From contig JBANSL010000003.1 of NCBI GenBank assembly GCA_037127255.1, positions 1,614,501-1,678,500 of the forward strand: a stretch of DNA of 64,000 nucleotides, read 5' to 3'. Position numbers and translations under genes: made by a program. Below the pieces are notes generated by a model. The model was not told the origin of the DNA. It saw nothing but the letters and a program-made list of their open reading frames with translations, and did not search any database. The stretch comes from Persicaria tinctoria. Lineage: Eukaryota > Streptophyta > Magnoliopsida > Caryophyllales > Polygonaceae. This document shows, piece after piece, positions 10,825 through 23,163 of this stretch. Each line of letters begins with the position of its first letter. Within the stretch, counting starts at the first letter, position 1.

Positions 10825-13800
10825 ATGGAGGATTCAGGTAGTGGTGGTAGGGAGAGGAGAGTAGAGGAGGAAGTGTCGACTGTGATGGAACAAGTTAAGG
10901 AATTGCAAGATTCGGCCGCGTCCTTCATCTCGAAGTCGTCGAAAGAGGAGCAATCCATTCGCCAGCGCTCGCTCGCTCTCGATTCGTCTATTTCCAAGCT
11001 TCGTTCCTCCATTGATTCTCTGTTGGCTGATAAGCTGTTGGATCCCAAGCTTGCCGAGAAGGTTTTTCCTTTCTACTTTCGTTCTGATCTGTTTGATTGT
11101 TTGGTTTTTTTACTGATGATTTTGATTTGATTTGCTTGCTGTTATCATGCAATTGCAGCTAGAAGACGAATTGAGCAGAGCTAGATGCATCCTTGTTGAT
11201 GGAGATGTTTCTTCCTTTCTTCCAGGCAAAGCCCAGGGTTCGTTAAACACTCCCTTGCTGTCCAGCTTTTGGGGGGCTTTTGTCGAATGATGTGGCATAA
11301 ATCCTTGAGCTTTTTCTCTCTTATATGCAGGCCGATTTTTGAGGATGTTTATAGGTCCTATCAATGTCCGAGCAACTAGGAAAGATGTGCAGTTGAAAGT
11401 TAAAGAGGAGTACAACAGTTACAGAGTATATTATCTCCACCCCCTTCCTAATGTTTTTTTCCCCACCTAATTGATGACTCTTTCAGACTTATTTGAGTTT
11501 TCTAGTAACCTAGTTAGATCTCTTGTCTCCTTTTCAAGAGTTCCAACAATTCATGAAGAAAAGGGACCAATTCCTAACCCATTGCCGTTGTGCATTTCAG
11601 TGCTAATTGCTAACCATTGGTGATTGTAAAATTTGTAAGGAGACTTGACTTCAATCTTGTGGTATGAACTAAATTGCAATGATGTACTACAGTACTAGTA
11701 TATTTCATGTAAAATCATTTCAGTATCTCATTATCTTAAGTATTGTTGTCTTGTTGAAGAGTGTAGCTGTGTAGACTGCATTAGTGTAATATGCGTCCTT
11801 TGCTACTAATGTTACTAGCCAAGTATGTTTTAGGCCAAAACTTCTCATGTTTTGCTCTTGGGACAACCTGCAAAGCGCAGGGAAATGAGTGGTTGTATTT
11901 GAGTATTTAGAGAAGTTACCAGGGAAAAGGACATCATAGTTTGAACTTTAATCAGTGAGATTTTCTTGCCTTGTTGGTAGTAACTACTTTATTCTCTGGG
12001 CAAGGAGGGAGGAGATTATCAGCTGATTTGTCTGTGGAGTTTACTTGGGGAATCTGTTGATTTTGTTCCCTGTGCATTTTAGCAACCTGTAAAAGAGCTC
12101 TAGTTCAAGAGTTGTGTTCAATTCAGTCAGTAAGGATGCAGTGGATTCGAAACCTCACTCTTGATTGATTTTATGCTAGGCTGATTCAAACATTCATTTG
12201 TTTTCTCTGGTCATTTGCAATTTGGATTAGCTATACAGTAAAACTTGTGCTTTTTTCTTTTAAAGTAGTTTCAAACATCAGCTGTTCTCTCATTATCCAC
12301 CATTATAAGTTAATTTCATTGTACTTGTTTTAAGATAAAGAAATTCCTTTTGTTCAGGTGACCAAACATTACTAATCAAAGCTACAATTTTTTTTTTTAC
12401 TGAGGGAAAATATAATTTCATTCCTCGTTGACTTACACTAGGGGATCTTTTTCTCTAAATTCACTCTTGTAAGTTTGTAACCCTTTCGTTGTAATAAATA
12501 TTTCCTTCAAGGAACCCCCCAACCTCCCCGTCCCCACTAAAGTAGAAATTGTGAAGTTGAACCTCTCCCAAATCAATTTGCAATCCTTTAATATAAGCCC
12601 CTTGAAATGAATCCACTGTATGTTATATCGAAACTGCACACAAATCCTGTGACATTCTTTAAATCTGAATAGAGCTTGCTTGAATTTCAAACTGGACTGA
12701 TTGTTTTTCTCTTGAGCAGGATAGAACAGCGTTTCTCTTTCTTCTTTTTCCATCAGTACTACTAGTTCTAAGATCCTGGATGTGGGATGGTTGCTTGCCA
12801 GCATTTCCTGTCCAACTGTATCAGGTAGCTGAACCTTGCCACCTGGGGATGCTGCTATATAGTTTGCTCAATTCTAACCCGAAAAAAAATAGTTTGCTCA
12901 GTTGTTAATTAACCATCACTCTTTTTTTTTTGTCAGGCATGGCTTTTGCTCCTCTATACAGGTTTAGCTTTGCGGGAGAACATTTTAAGGGTGAATGGAA
13001 GTGATATTCGTCCATGGTAATTGCACTTACCTGTCTTGTTTCCTTTGGCTGTTAATTGGTCATTTTGCTTCTTGTAGTTGCTGTACTAGTACAAGTGGCC
13101 GTCCTGTGTTTTGGTGAGCATGATAGCAGTTGTTAATTGGCCATTATTGTAAGAGAGAGGGAAGCTAAAATGGATGTGATCCTTCATTTGCCTCCATAGC
13201 ACAAAATAAATACCAATTGTTAGTTAATACCAGGATGTGATCCTTCTCTCAAACAAAAAATGATTGATTAGAGGGGAAAAAAACTTTTTGGCAATCTTTT
13301 CTTTATCTGTTACTTGTGGTCAAGGCACCATTTTTAAGGTTTCAGGTTAAGGCCATTTATGTTACAGAGTCCAATATTTCAGGTATCCTGATTCTTCAGT
13401 TCAAATGAAGATAATCTATTTTTGTTTTTGCAGGTGGGTATACCACCACTATTGTGCTATGGTAATGGCCCTTGTGAGCCTCACATGGGAAATCAAGGGA
13501 CAGCCTAACTGTGCACAAAAGCAGGTCAGTCTGTTTGTTCTTTACGGTAGTGAAATAGCCCATACAATAGTGAGTTAGTAAATGATGTGAGAATGACAGA
13601 TTTTCCTTTAATGTGTTATGACATGATGCAATCTAACTACTTATGGACAACTTTTCATCAGAGAGGGGTGCAACTCTTTCTACAGTGGGCCATGATGCAA
13701 GGTGTTGCGATGTTATTACAAAATCGCTATCAGAGGCAGAGGTTATACACTCGCATAGCACTCGGAAAGGTGCCTTACATCATGAATCACTTCTTCAATT

Positions 13801-14877
13801 TGACTGCATCTTCTCTTTTGTTTATGCATTATATCTGAAGGAGTGGTGTACATGTATTGCAAACGAAACATAAAAATAAGGGAAAACTAGCCGCTTTAGT
13901 TTTCTCAAACTTCTCCGTCCTTTCTAAATATGAATATAACTTTGCTAGAAAATGTTATTCACCACATATTTTTATCCTATCTAGTACGGAGGGGTTTGAT
14001 TTGGATATATGGAAAAGGCTACTCTTATGACTGCTGTGTGTTAAGTTGTTGCTAAACCTGCTAATTTAACAAAGCCATGATGCATTGGTTACTTATCCAT
14101 TGTTGCTGCAAATTTTACACACTTACTGCAATGAGCACAACGTAATACCTACTGAGAATTGCAGGCAAAGAGGATGGATGTTGTTTGGGGAGAAACTGCT
14201 GGAGTGAAAGGCCAACTATGGTTACTATGTCCCATACTTTTCATTTTACAGGTATTTACATATGTATTTATATGTTGCCTATTCAACCCGGCAACCCGCT
14301 TTTAAATGCCCATGATAGTAGCCTGCACTTGAATACTTAATGGTGGTTTGTACTTTAGAATTGCGAATGATACAAGGGTAGTTCAGTGAAGAGTTGGCTT
14401 CAAGTAATAAGTGAAACAACAAAATACATATCAATGATAGTTTTTTGGGTTGGTTTTAATGCACTTGCCAAATAGGTGATTTAATCTGATAGGATCTCTC
14501 TCTCCATCTAAATGTTCTTATGTATTCATTTCTCTTGCCACCTTGTTAATCAGGGTTTTGAGGCATATGTTGGACTGCTCCTGCTTCGTACTGCATTTGT
14601 TGGAGTAGTTTCTGAATGGCAGGTGAGACAGAATGTGTGCGCTTCTATATCCAGTAAATTGCTGGTTGCTGGACCTTCATTCAAGGTTTTATGTGATGAT
14701 GCTAAACTACCATTTCTTGGGCAGGTCGTGTTTTGCGGGCTTTTGCTCGTAATGATGGCAGTTGGCAACTTCACAAATACCGTGCAGACGCTTATGGCCA
14801 AATCGCGATTTAAAGCGAAGATGAAGAGGACTAAAAGCAAGCTGGAGTTGGATTTAGGAAATTCCAATCATGACTGA
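10825..14877 (+). CDS. TMEM120 / TMPIT-like multi-pass membrane protein
   Basis: Ten exons: 10825-11061, 11159-11237, 11331-11425, 12720-12824, 12937-13016, 13434-13524, 13662-13769, 14165-14251, 14554-14622 and 14725-14877. All are GT-AG and close to 367 residues. The first about 80 residues are charged and predicted coiled coil (EEEVSTVMEQVKELQDSA). A linker follows, then a polytopic domain with AFLFLLFPSVLLVLRSW, LRENILRVNGSDIRPWWVYHH, WAMMQGVAMLLQNRYQRQRL, GFEAYVGLLLLRTAFVG and FTNTVQTLMAKSRF. The GSDI..WW.YHHY segment and LQNRYQR are characteristic of the TMEM120/TMPIT family, which in animals is an ER/nuclear-envelope protein linked to fat metabolism. The plant role is unknown. Intron 3 is long (1.3 kb), and intron 7 contains a small MITE-like inverted segment around 13905-13990. 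Confidence 0.92.
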
Positions 14878-15414
14878 GCTTTGAGAGGGAATTATTTCTG
14901 TCCTGGTTTGGTAACTTGATATACTGTCGATTTGGCTCTGGTTTTCAATTTCAATTTATGCCAATGGGAATTTATCACCGAATCATGGCATCTAATTCTG
15001 GGAATAAAATGGAACTGAACAAAGCTATACATGAATCTAGTTCTCCACTCAACTGCTGCAGTTTTTCAGTGACATAAAAAAGGTGGAACTTGTTATTAAG
15101 TCTAAATCTTATGACATAAGAGGAACATTTAATAATTTTCACGGTTTGGTTTAATGTAACTAACCTACTAACACAAAACTACTCTGTATGGGTTTGTTTG
15201 GTTAAACATAAGAAGTATGCTTCATAGTTCCTACTTTCTAAGAAGTTACTTTTTATAAATTCAATTTCCGTGAATTATAATTCTCATTAGTTTTAAAAAG
15301 TTGTTTGATTAAGTTATAAGAGGTAGGGAATTTAAACGAGTTAAGTAGAATTTTTCCAAAAAGGGTGGAATTGTAACTTACCCTCATAGGTAAGTGAAAT
15401 GATCTCATTGTGTA
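14878..15414. other. 3' flank and AT-rich spacer
   Basis: The probable 3' UTR of the TMEM120-like gene ends around 15010 (AATAAAAT at 15003). 15180-15330 resembles the internal part of a small hAT-type non-autonomous element, but its ends are not defined. Confidence 0.4.
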
Positions 15415-18400
15415 GGAATTGCGGTATGTCCAAATGGGTCCGGAATTGCGGTAATGTATCTTAGAATAGGATATACGGACACATGCTCGGTATTTTTGAA
15501 AGAACGAGAGATGCGTTGGTCCGATCGGCGCATTTGAGGACTCGTGGGAAAACTAACTTCAAGAGCTACGACTTTACTGAGGATTTCTCAGAGAAATCCT
15601 CCTATAAAAGGGGGGAAATCATTTTTCCTAGGTTTGATATTGGACAAAATTTTGACTTTTTTTCAAAAGGATTGTTAGTCCACGAAAAAATCTCAAAAAA
15701 TGAAAATCCAAATTCCTTTGCTAAGGTGTGATGTTGTTATAGTGTGTTGTTGTTAAGGTCATCCGTCCACAAAACGCCCACCTGGAATGTATAAATGGGT
15801 CTGGAATTACGGTAATGTGCCTTAGAACAGGAGTTACGGACACATGTTCGGTGTTTTTGGACGAACGAGAGCTGCGTCGGTCCGATCGGGCCGTTTGATG
15901 ACTCGTGGGAAAGCTAACTTCAAGAGCTACGACTTTACTGATGAAATTTTCAGAGAATTCCTTCTCTAAAATGGCCAAAAACATCATTTTTCCCAGTTTT
16001 GAAGTTAGACAAAATTTAGATTTTCAAAGGGATTAGTCCACGAAAAAATATCAAATTTTCAAAAAATAAAAATCTGAAATCCTTTGCACTAGGTAAGGTG
16101 TGATGCCATTAAGGTCATCCATCCATAAAACGCCCACCCGAGATGTCCAAATGGGCCCAGAAATGCGGTAATGTGCTTTAGAACAAGAGTTACAGACACA
16201 TGTTCGGTGTTTTTAGAAGAACGAGAGATGCGTTGGTCCGATCGGGTGTTTGAGAACTCTTGGGAAAGCTAAATTCAAGAGCTACGACTTTACTACGGAT
16301 GTTTTCAGAGAAATCATCCTCTAAAAGGGCAAAAAAAAATCATTTTTCCTATGTTTGAAGTTGGACAAATTTTTTACTTTTTTCAAAGGGGTTAGTCCAC
16401 GAAAAAATCCCCAAAAATGAAAATCCAAAATCCTTTGCATTAGGAAAGGTGTGATGCTCTTAAGGCCATCCATCCATAAAACTCGCACTCGGGATGTATA
16501 AATGGGTCCGGAATTACGGTAATGTGCTTTAGAATAGGAGTTACGGACACATGCTCGTTGTTTTTGGAAGAACGAGAGATGCGTTGGTCCGATCGGAGCG
16601 TTTGAGGACTCTTGGGAAAGCTAACTTCAAGAGCTACGACTTTACTACAGATGTTTTCAGATAAATACTCCTCTAAAAGGGCCAAAAAATATCAACTTTC
16701 CTAGGTTTGAAGTTGGACAAAATTTTGACTTTTTTCAAAGAGGTTAATCCATGAAAAAATATCTCAAAATCTAAAAAAATGGAATTCTGAAATCCTTTCC
16801 ACCAGGCAATGTGTGATGCTGTTAAGGCCATCCGTCCACAAAACGCCCACTGGGGATGTCGAAATGGGCCCGGAATTACGATAATTTGCCTTAGAACATG
16901 AGTTACGGACACATGCTCGGTATTTTTAATAGAACGAGAGATGAGTTGGTCCGATCGAGGCGTTTGAGGACTTTTGGGAAAGCTAAATTTAAGAGTTACG
17001 ACTGTACTAAGGATGTTTTCAGATAAATCCTTCTCTAAAAGGGCAAAAAAAAAATCATTTTTCCTAGGTTTGAAGTTTGACAAATTTGACTTTTTTCAAA
17101 AGGGTTAGTCCACGAAAATATCTCAAAATATCAAAAAATAAAAATCAACAATCCTTTGCACTAGGCAAAGTGTGAATGTGATGCTTTTAAGGCCATTCGT
17201 CCACAAAACTCCCACCCGGTATGTAGAAATGGGCCCAGAATTGCGGTAATGTGCCTTAGAACAGGAGTTACGGACACATGTTTGTTGGTTTTAGAAGAAC
17301 GAGAGATGCATTGGTAAGATTGGAGCGTTTGAGGACTCTTGGGAAAGCTAACTTCAAGAGCTACGACTTTACCGAAATTGTTTTTAGAGAAATCGTCCTC
17401 TAAAAGGGTAAAAAAAAATCAATTTTCCTAGGTTTGAAGTTGGACAAAATTTTGACTTTTTTCAAAGGGGTTCGTCCAAGAAAAAAAATCTCAAAATCTC
17501 TAAAAATGAAAATCCAAAATCCTTTGCAATAGGAAAGGTGAGATTTTGTTAAGCTCAATCGTCCAAAAAACTCCCACCCGGATGTCCAAATGGGCCCAGA
17601 ATTACTGTAATGTGCCTTAGAGCAGAAGTTACAGACACATGCTCGGTATTTATGAAAGAACGAGAGAGGCGTTGGTCCGATCGGGGAGTTTTAGGTCTCT
17701 TGGGAAAGCTAACTTCAAGAGCTACGAATTTAATAAGGATATTTTTCCTAGGTTTGAAGTTGGACAAATTTTTCCTAGGTTTGAAGTTGGACAAATTTTT
17801 GATTTTTTTAAAAAGGGTTTGCCCACGAAAAAATAAAAAAAATCTAAAAAACAAAATCCAATATCCTTTGCAATAGGCAAGGTGTGATACTCTTAAGGCC
17901 ATCCATCCACAAAACTCCCACCCAGGAAGTCCAAATGGGTCCGGAGTTACGGTAATTTGCCCTAGAACAGGAGTTATGGACACATGCTCGGTATTTTTGA
18001 AAGAACGAGAGATGTGTTTGTCTGATCGGGGAGTTTAAGGACTCTTAGAAAAGCTAATTTTAAGATCTATGAATTTACTACGGATGTTTTCAGAGAAATC
18101 CTCCTCGAAAAGGGCAAAAAAAATCATTTTTCCTAGGTTTGAAGTTTGACAAAATTTTGACTTTTTTCAAAGGGGTTAGTCCACAAAAAAATGTCAAAAT
18201 CTCAAAAAATGAAAATCCAAAATCATTTGCAATAGGCAAGGTGACATTCTGTTAAGGCCATCCGTCCAAAAAAATCTCACCCAGGATGTCCAAATGGGCC
18301 CGAAATTACGGTAATGTGTCTTAGAACATGAGTTACGGATACATGCTCGGTATTTTTGAAAGAACGAAAGATGTGTTGGTCCGATCGGAGAGTTTTACAA

Positions 18401-19864
18401 ATATTGGGAAATCTAACTTCAAGAGCTGCAACTTTATTACGAATGTTTTCAGAGAAATCCTCATCGAAATGGAAAAAAAAAATCATTTTTCGTTGGTTTG
18501 AAGTTGGACAAATTTTTGATTTTTTTCAAAGGGGTTTGTCCACGAAAAAATCTAAAAATCTGAAAAAATAAAAATCCAATATCCTTTGCACTAGGCAAGG
18601 TGTGATGCTATTAAGGCCATCCATCCACAAAACTCCCACCCGGAATGTCCAAATGGGTCCGAAATTCCAGTAATTTGTCTTAGAACAGGAGTTACAGACA
18701 CATGCTCGATATTTTTGAAAGAACGAGAGATGTGTTTGTCTGATCGGGGAGTTTAAGGACTCTTAGAAAAGCTAATTTTAAGATCTACGAATTTACTACG
18801 GATGTTTTCAGAGAAATCCTTCTCGAAAAGGGCCAAAAAAATCATTTTTCCTAGGTTTGAAGTTTGACAAAATTTTGACTTTTTTCAAAGGGGTTAGTCC
18901 ACAAAAAAAGTCAAAATCTCAAAAAATAAAAATCCAAAATCTTTTGCAATAGGCAAGGTGAGATTCTGTTAAGGCCATCCGTCCAAAAAAAATCCCACCC
19001 CGGATGTCCAAATGGGCCCGGAATTACGGTAATGTGCCTTAGAACATGAGTTACGGATACATGCTCGATATTTTTGAAAGAACGAAAGATGTGTTGGTAC
19101 GATCGGGGAGTTTTACAAATATTGGGAAAGCTAACTTCAAGAGCTGCAACTTTACTACGAATGTTTTCAGAGAAATGAGAAATCCTCCTCGAAAAGGAAA
19201 AAAAAAAATCATTTTTCCTTGGTTTGAAGTTGGACAAATTTTTGATTTTTTTCAAAAGGGTTTGTCCACGAAAAAATCTAAAAATCTGAAAAAATAAAAA
19301 AACCAATGTCCTTTGTACTAGGCAAGGTGTGATGCTATTAAGGCCATCCATCCACAAAACTCCCACCCAGAATGTCCAAATGGGTCCGAAATTACAGCAA
19401 TTTGCTTTAGAACAGGAGTTACATACAAATGCTCGGTATTTTTGAAAGAACGAGAGATGTGTTTGTCTGATCGTGGAGTTTAAGGACTCTTAGAAAAGCT
19501 AATTTTAAGATCTACGAATTTACTACGGATGTTTTCAGAGAAATCCTCCTCAAAAGGGCCAAAAAAATCATTTTTCCTAGGTTCGAAGTTTGACAAAAAT
19601 TTGACTTTTTTCAAATGGGTTAGTCCACGAAAAAATCTCAAAATCTCAAAAAAAGAAAATCTAAAATTCTTTTCCCTAGGCAAGGTTTGATTCTGTTAAG
19701 GTCATCCGTCCACAAAATTCTCACCCGAGATGTCCAAATGAGCCCGGAATTACGGTAATGTGCATTAGAAAATGAGTTACGGACACATGCTCGGTATTCA
19801 TAAAAGAACGAGAGATGCGTTGGTCTGATCGGGGAGTTTAAGGACTCTTGGTAAAGCTAACTTC
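15415..19864. repeat. satellite-like tandem array, about 13 monomers of roughly 358 bp
   Basis: The landmark 'acggacacatgctcggt' and close variants recur at about 15475, 15835, 16192, 16543, 16902, 17270, 17630, 17976, 18337, 18691, 19053, 19416 and 19777. The spacing is 347-367 bp. Each monomer carries the same order of words: GTCCAAATGGGYCC, GGAATTACGGTAATGTG, the landmark, GAACGAGAGATG, GGGAAAGCTAACTTCAAGAG, a T/A-rich run, TCCTAGGTTTGAAGTTGGAC, TTCAAAGGGGTTAGTCCACG and TTTGCACTAGGCAAGG. Monomers differ by point changes and small indels. No frame is conserved across monomers, so the apparent short proteins are not genes. Confidence 0.95.
17985..19800. repeat. two-monomer higher-order repeat (about 720 bp) inside the satellite
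   Basis: Two monomer types alternate A-B-A-B-A. Type A at about 18000, 18720 and 19440 has GATGTGTTTGTCTGATC, then AAGGACTCTTAGAAAAGC and AATTTTAAGATCTA. Type B at about 18357 and 19078 has GAAAGATGTGTTGGT, then GTTTTACAAATATTGGG and CAAGAGCTGCAAC. Copies two monomers apart are clearly closer to each other than neighbours are. That is the mark of amplification by dimers. Confidence 0.85.
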
Positions 19865-20554
19865 AAGTCCATCTCAAATTCTTTTCCGGCGTACACATCC
19901 CCTCCTCCCTCATCGACTCCTTCTCCGCCATCGCCTCTGGCCCGCCCTCACCTTCCGGTGTCGCAGCCTCTCCGACACCCTCGATGGCTTCGGCTGGCCT
20001 CTCTAAGTCCATCTCAAATCTCAAAATCCAAAGAAAAAAAAATCCTTATCCCTCCCTGCAGCCATCGAAAACCCCCAATTGAAAACTAAATCAACCCCCT
20101 GATCAAATCTCAAATTTGTCAAATCCAAACACCTCCCTGTGTTTTCTACCCTTAACCTAAAATTCCATTCGAAACCTATTTACAAAAGATTCTTATCTTT
20201 TGTCTCTCAACCTTCAAATCTCAAGATCTCGAGTTTTAGGCTCCGAGGCACCACATGCAACTTGGTTGATGAGCAAAGTCACCGCCCTTGTGCTTTGCTG
20301 GGCAACATACCCGGAATCAACTCTGCAACCATCACCACTTCCAACTATGCCGACGTCAACATTTTCTCGATCTGCATGCAACTAGTGATCAATAATTTTG
20401 ATGTTTTTTTTTTTAATTTAAAGTTATCTTATTGTAATTTTAGGTTTAAGCAATTTTTTTTACTAGCAACCCTATGTGTAGTGTTCATCAAGCCATCTTT
20501 CGATGACTTCAAGATCGCTTAGTCGATCTACTTCTTGTCTACTGTAAATACAAA
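19865..20554. other. non-satellite island with a direct-repeat-bounded GC-rich segment and a possible gene fragment
   Basis: The satellite stops here. 'aagtccatctcaaat' occurs at 19865-19879 and 20005-20019 and encloses a GC-rich, coding-like 125-bp piece rich in Ser/Pro codons. From 20139 to about 20385 two overlapping open frames with balanced composition suggest a fragment of a captured or decayed gene. I could not match it to any family. The island is followed by diverged satellite, so it interrupts the array. Confidence 0.5.
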
Positions 20555-21045
20555 AGGAAAGACGTCCATAAAACACCCATCTCGGATGTCAAAAAAGCCA
20601 TAAAAATAGGGTCATGTTGACACCTTAGTATTTTGCACGAAACAGGAGTTGTGGTTGTCCGGTTTAAGCATATAATCACCCGTTGAAAAACTAACTTCCG
20701 GAATTACGATGATATTGTCCCAAAAATCTTCCTCGAAAAATGCTTGAAAATTTCATGTTTTCATTAGTTTGGAATTTGGACAAATTTAGACTTTTTTCAA
20801 AGGGATTAGTCCACGAAAATCTCTTGAAATCTAAAAAAAATAAAATAAAAAATTATTTGCTCTAAACAAGGTGTGATACTATTCTCAAGTCAAGACGTCC
20901 ATAAATACACATCCGTGATCACAAAAAACCATGAAAATATGGTCATGTCGATGCCTTTCAATTTGACGTTTGGACATATGGTCGGTATTTTGCTAGAAAC
21001 AGGAGTTGTGGTTGCCCTATTTAAGCATATGCCCCTCCTAAATTC
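20555..21045. repeat. diverged satellite monomers
   Basis: Two partial units start with 'gacgtccataaa' at about 20560 and 20889. They share GGTCATGT, TCGGTATTTTGC(A/T)(A/C)GAAACAGGAGTTGTGG and the AAAGGGATTAGTCCACG block with the main array, but are much more divergent. They look like an older edge of the same satellite family. Confidence 0.75.
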
Positions 21046-21215
21046 TTACTACCTTCGTTTATTATTCATGGATGCTTTTTTAAATGCTAAAAACTATATA
21101 AAATATTTTTTAAACTAATTTCATACTTATTAATATTAATTACTGAATTTATAAAGACATTAAAATAATAATACTTTATATTTTTATCATTTAAAAAAAG
21201 CGTGCATAACAGAGA
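21046..21215. mobile_element. decayed Stowaway-like MITE
   Basis: ACTACCTTCGTTTATTATTCATGGATGC at the left and AAAGCGTGCATAACAGAGATAATT at the right form imperfect inverted repeats around an AT-rich interior (AACTATATAAAATATT), the same body type as the better preserved MITEs at 38 kb. Confidence 0.5.
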
Positions 21216-21402
21216 TAATTTTGCATATTAAAAAAAAAATACTACAAAATACAATGCAAAATGGCAGGGATTAAAATATGTATACTTATTCTAATTAGCG
21301 TCCTATTGAGGCTCACACGGATCACCAACTACAGCCGTCGATAAAATCAGATTGAACGGTCACGATTATCCATATCAAATTATCAGCCCTTCAAATCGCG
21401 GC

Positions 21403-21410
21403 GCGGGAAA
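21403..21410 (-). promoter_or_regulatory. E2F-type site in the histone H4 promoter
   Basis: GCGGGAAA, a perfect TTTCCCGC on the minus strand, lies 42 bp upstream of the TATA box. E2F sites in this position are known in S-phase genes. A further histone-like GC word (CCGTCG) lies at about 21335. Confidence 0.6.
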
Positions 21411-21444
21411 ACGAACGTTCGAAAATTTGACGAAAACCCCCCAC

Positions 21445-21452
21445 TATATAAA
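21445..21452 (+). promoter_or_regulatory. TATA box of histone H4
   Basis: TATATAAA lies 84 bp upstream of the ATG, preceded by a C-run. This fits a transcription start near 21475 and a short leader, as is usual for plant H4 genes. Confidence 0.75.
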
Positions 21453-21505
21453 CTCTCCGCATCGTCCCCAATTTCAACACTCACAAATCCCTAATCCGCC
21501 ATTGA

Positions 21506-21847
<342 letters not shown>

Positions 21848-21989
21848 TTTCGTCTTCTCTCCATCTATTGTTGAATCCTAGGGTTTCAATTTGATGTTGA
21901 TGTTAATCTTCGGTCGTACGTGCTACTGTTATTGAATATTGACGAGTATAATATATGCCGAATTTGTCTGTTCAAATTGCAAATTGTTG

Positions 21990-22215
21990 CTGCATCATCT
22001 TATCCTTGATGAGGAGTCCCTGATTTCGGGAAAACAATTGGAAGGCTAAATTGAAAGTTCTGATTGTTGATGATTTAATTGATGCAAATACAACTCAAAC
22101 TTGGATCTATCTGATTTGAACACTGCTGTTGCATTATCGTATTTTTGATGGAGAGTGTCTGATTTGGGGAAAACATTTGGGAGGCTAAATGAAGAATTTT
22201 GGTTGTTAATTGAAT
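21990..22215. repeat. short diverged tandem duplication
   Basis: Two copies, at about 21990-22075 and 22125-22215, share TGCTGC/TTGCATCATCTTAT, GATGAGGAGTCCCTGATTT versus GATGGAGAGTGTCTGATTT, then GGGAAAACA and GGAGGCTAAATGAA. The unit spacing is about 130 bp. They lie in the 3' flank of histone H4. Confidence 0.6.
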
Positions 22216-22419
22216 TGTCCCCATTGTTTAGAAGTTGGATTAAAGCTGTCAAATGCAATTCTCAGATTTGTTTAGAAGTTGGATTACTCCTATTAGCATA
22301 CAGTGAGATCTGGCTTACAGGAAGTACAATCTGTCATGGATTGTTCATACCTAAAGGAGGAAAACAATCAGAAACTGAGGAGATTGAACCAGGCAGATTG
22401 ATAGAGATCTGGTTAAGCT

Positions 22420-22751
22420 CTACAGCAGAGATCTACAGTTTGGGCAATTCACTTGCAAGCTCTCAACCCACTGATCTAAACAGCAAGAATGGAAGATATG
22501 ACTACAATTCGAAAGCTTCCTTACCAGGTGGCCTCTTCTTCGTCTTCCTCATCCCTGTATCGGATCACCGGCAGCCTCCTCTAGAACATTTCGGCTGCTG
22601 AAACAGATTGATCAACAGCGCCGGAGGGACCCAAGAAGGGGGTAAAGTGTGTGAGTCCGCGCTTGGAGAGCTCAAGTAGGACACCGAAAACGCAGGCAAT
22701 GACTGCATTGGATGGAACAGGCACCTTCATTGATCGGTATGGAAACCCCAT
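22420..22751 (-). pseudogene. broken paralogue of the RING-H2 gene at 26062-26481
   Basis: Read on the minus strand from 22751, it begins MGFPYRSMKVPV and continues to DQSVSAAE, aligned with MGVPYGSIKMPV...DQSVSAAE of the intact gene. Frame is then lost. The far end still encodes [11 protein letters not shown] and a stop, matching [11 protein letters not shown] of the intact copy. The length is 332 bp against 420 bp, so about 90 bp are missing, and the region of the first RING cysteines is disrupted. It is a dead duplicate lying 3.6 kb from its intact relative in the same orientation. Confidence 0.85.
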
Positions 22752-23163
22752 CCCTCTTCTGCAGAGAGTAAAACTACCCTCAATGATTGAGTTTGTCAAT
22801 ACTGCCATTTTCGGAAGGAAAAGTCTACCTTTACACCTAGTGTAAAAGTAAACATTTTACACTACCAATCAAATTCCATGATTCCCACTCACATATCTAA
22901 AAAAAAATGATTCAAAAAGTAAAAAGTAACTTCCCAATTATAATTAACTTTACCATCATTACTTGATTATCATTTTCAAGACTAATAAAATATATAGGAA
23001 TATATTTTCATTTTGCTTGCAATATTTATTCAATGTATTATATATAATCAATGTATTATATATAATTATACATCTCTTACATTAAATAAATATTTGATTT
23101 CTAGGAAATTATTTAAAAAAAGTAAATTGAAAAATATATAATAATTTTTTATCAGAAAAATAT

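Noticed and set aside
12433..12804. 123-codon minus-strand frame
   Set aside because: It overlaps intron 3 and exon 4 of the TMEM120-like gene in antisense and has no recognisable motif.
15483..19683. Many short open frames (60-150 codons) on both strands within the repeat array
   Set aside because: They recur with the satellite period, change frame from monomer to monomer and have no family motif. They are shadows of the repeat.
15415..19864. CRISPR-like repeat-spacer pattern
   Set aside because: The whole monomer is repeated, not a short repeat with unique spacers, and the genome is eukaryotic.
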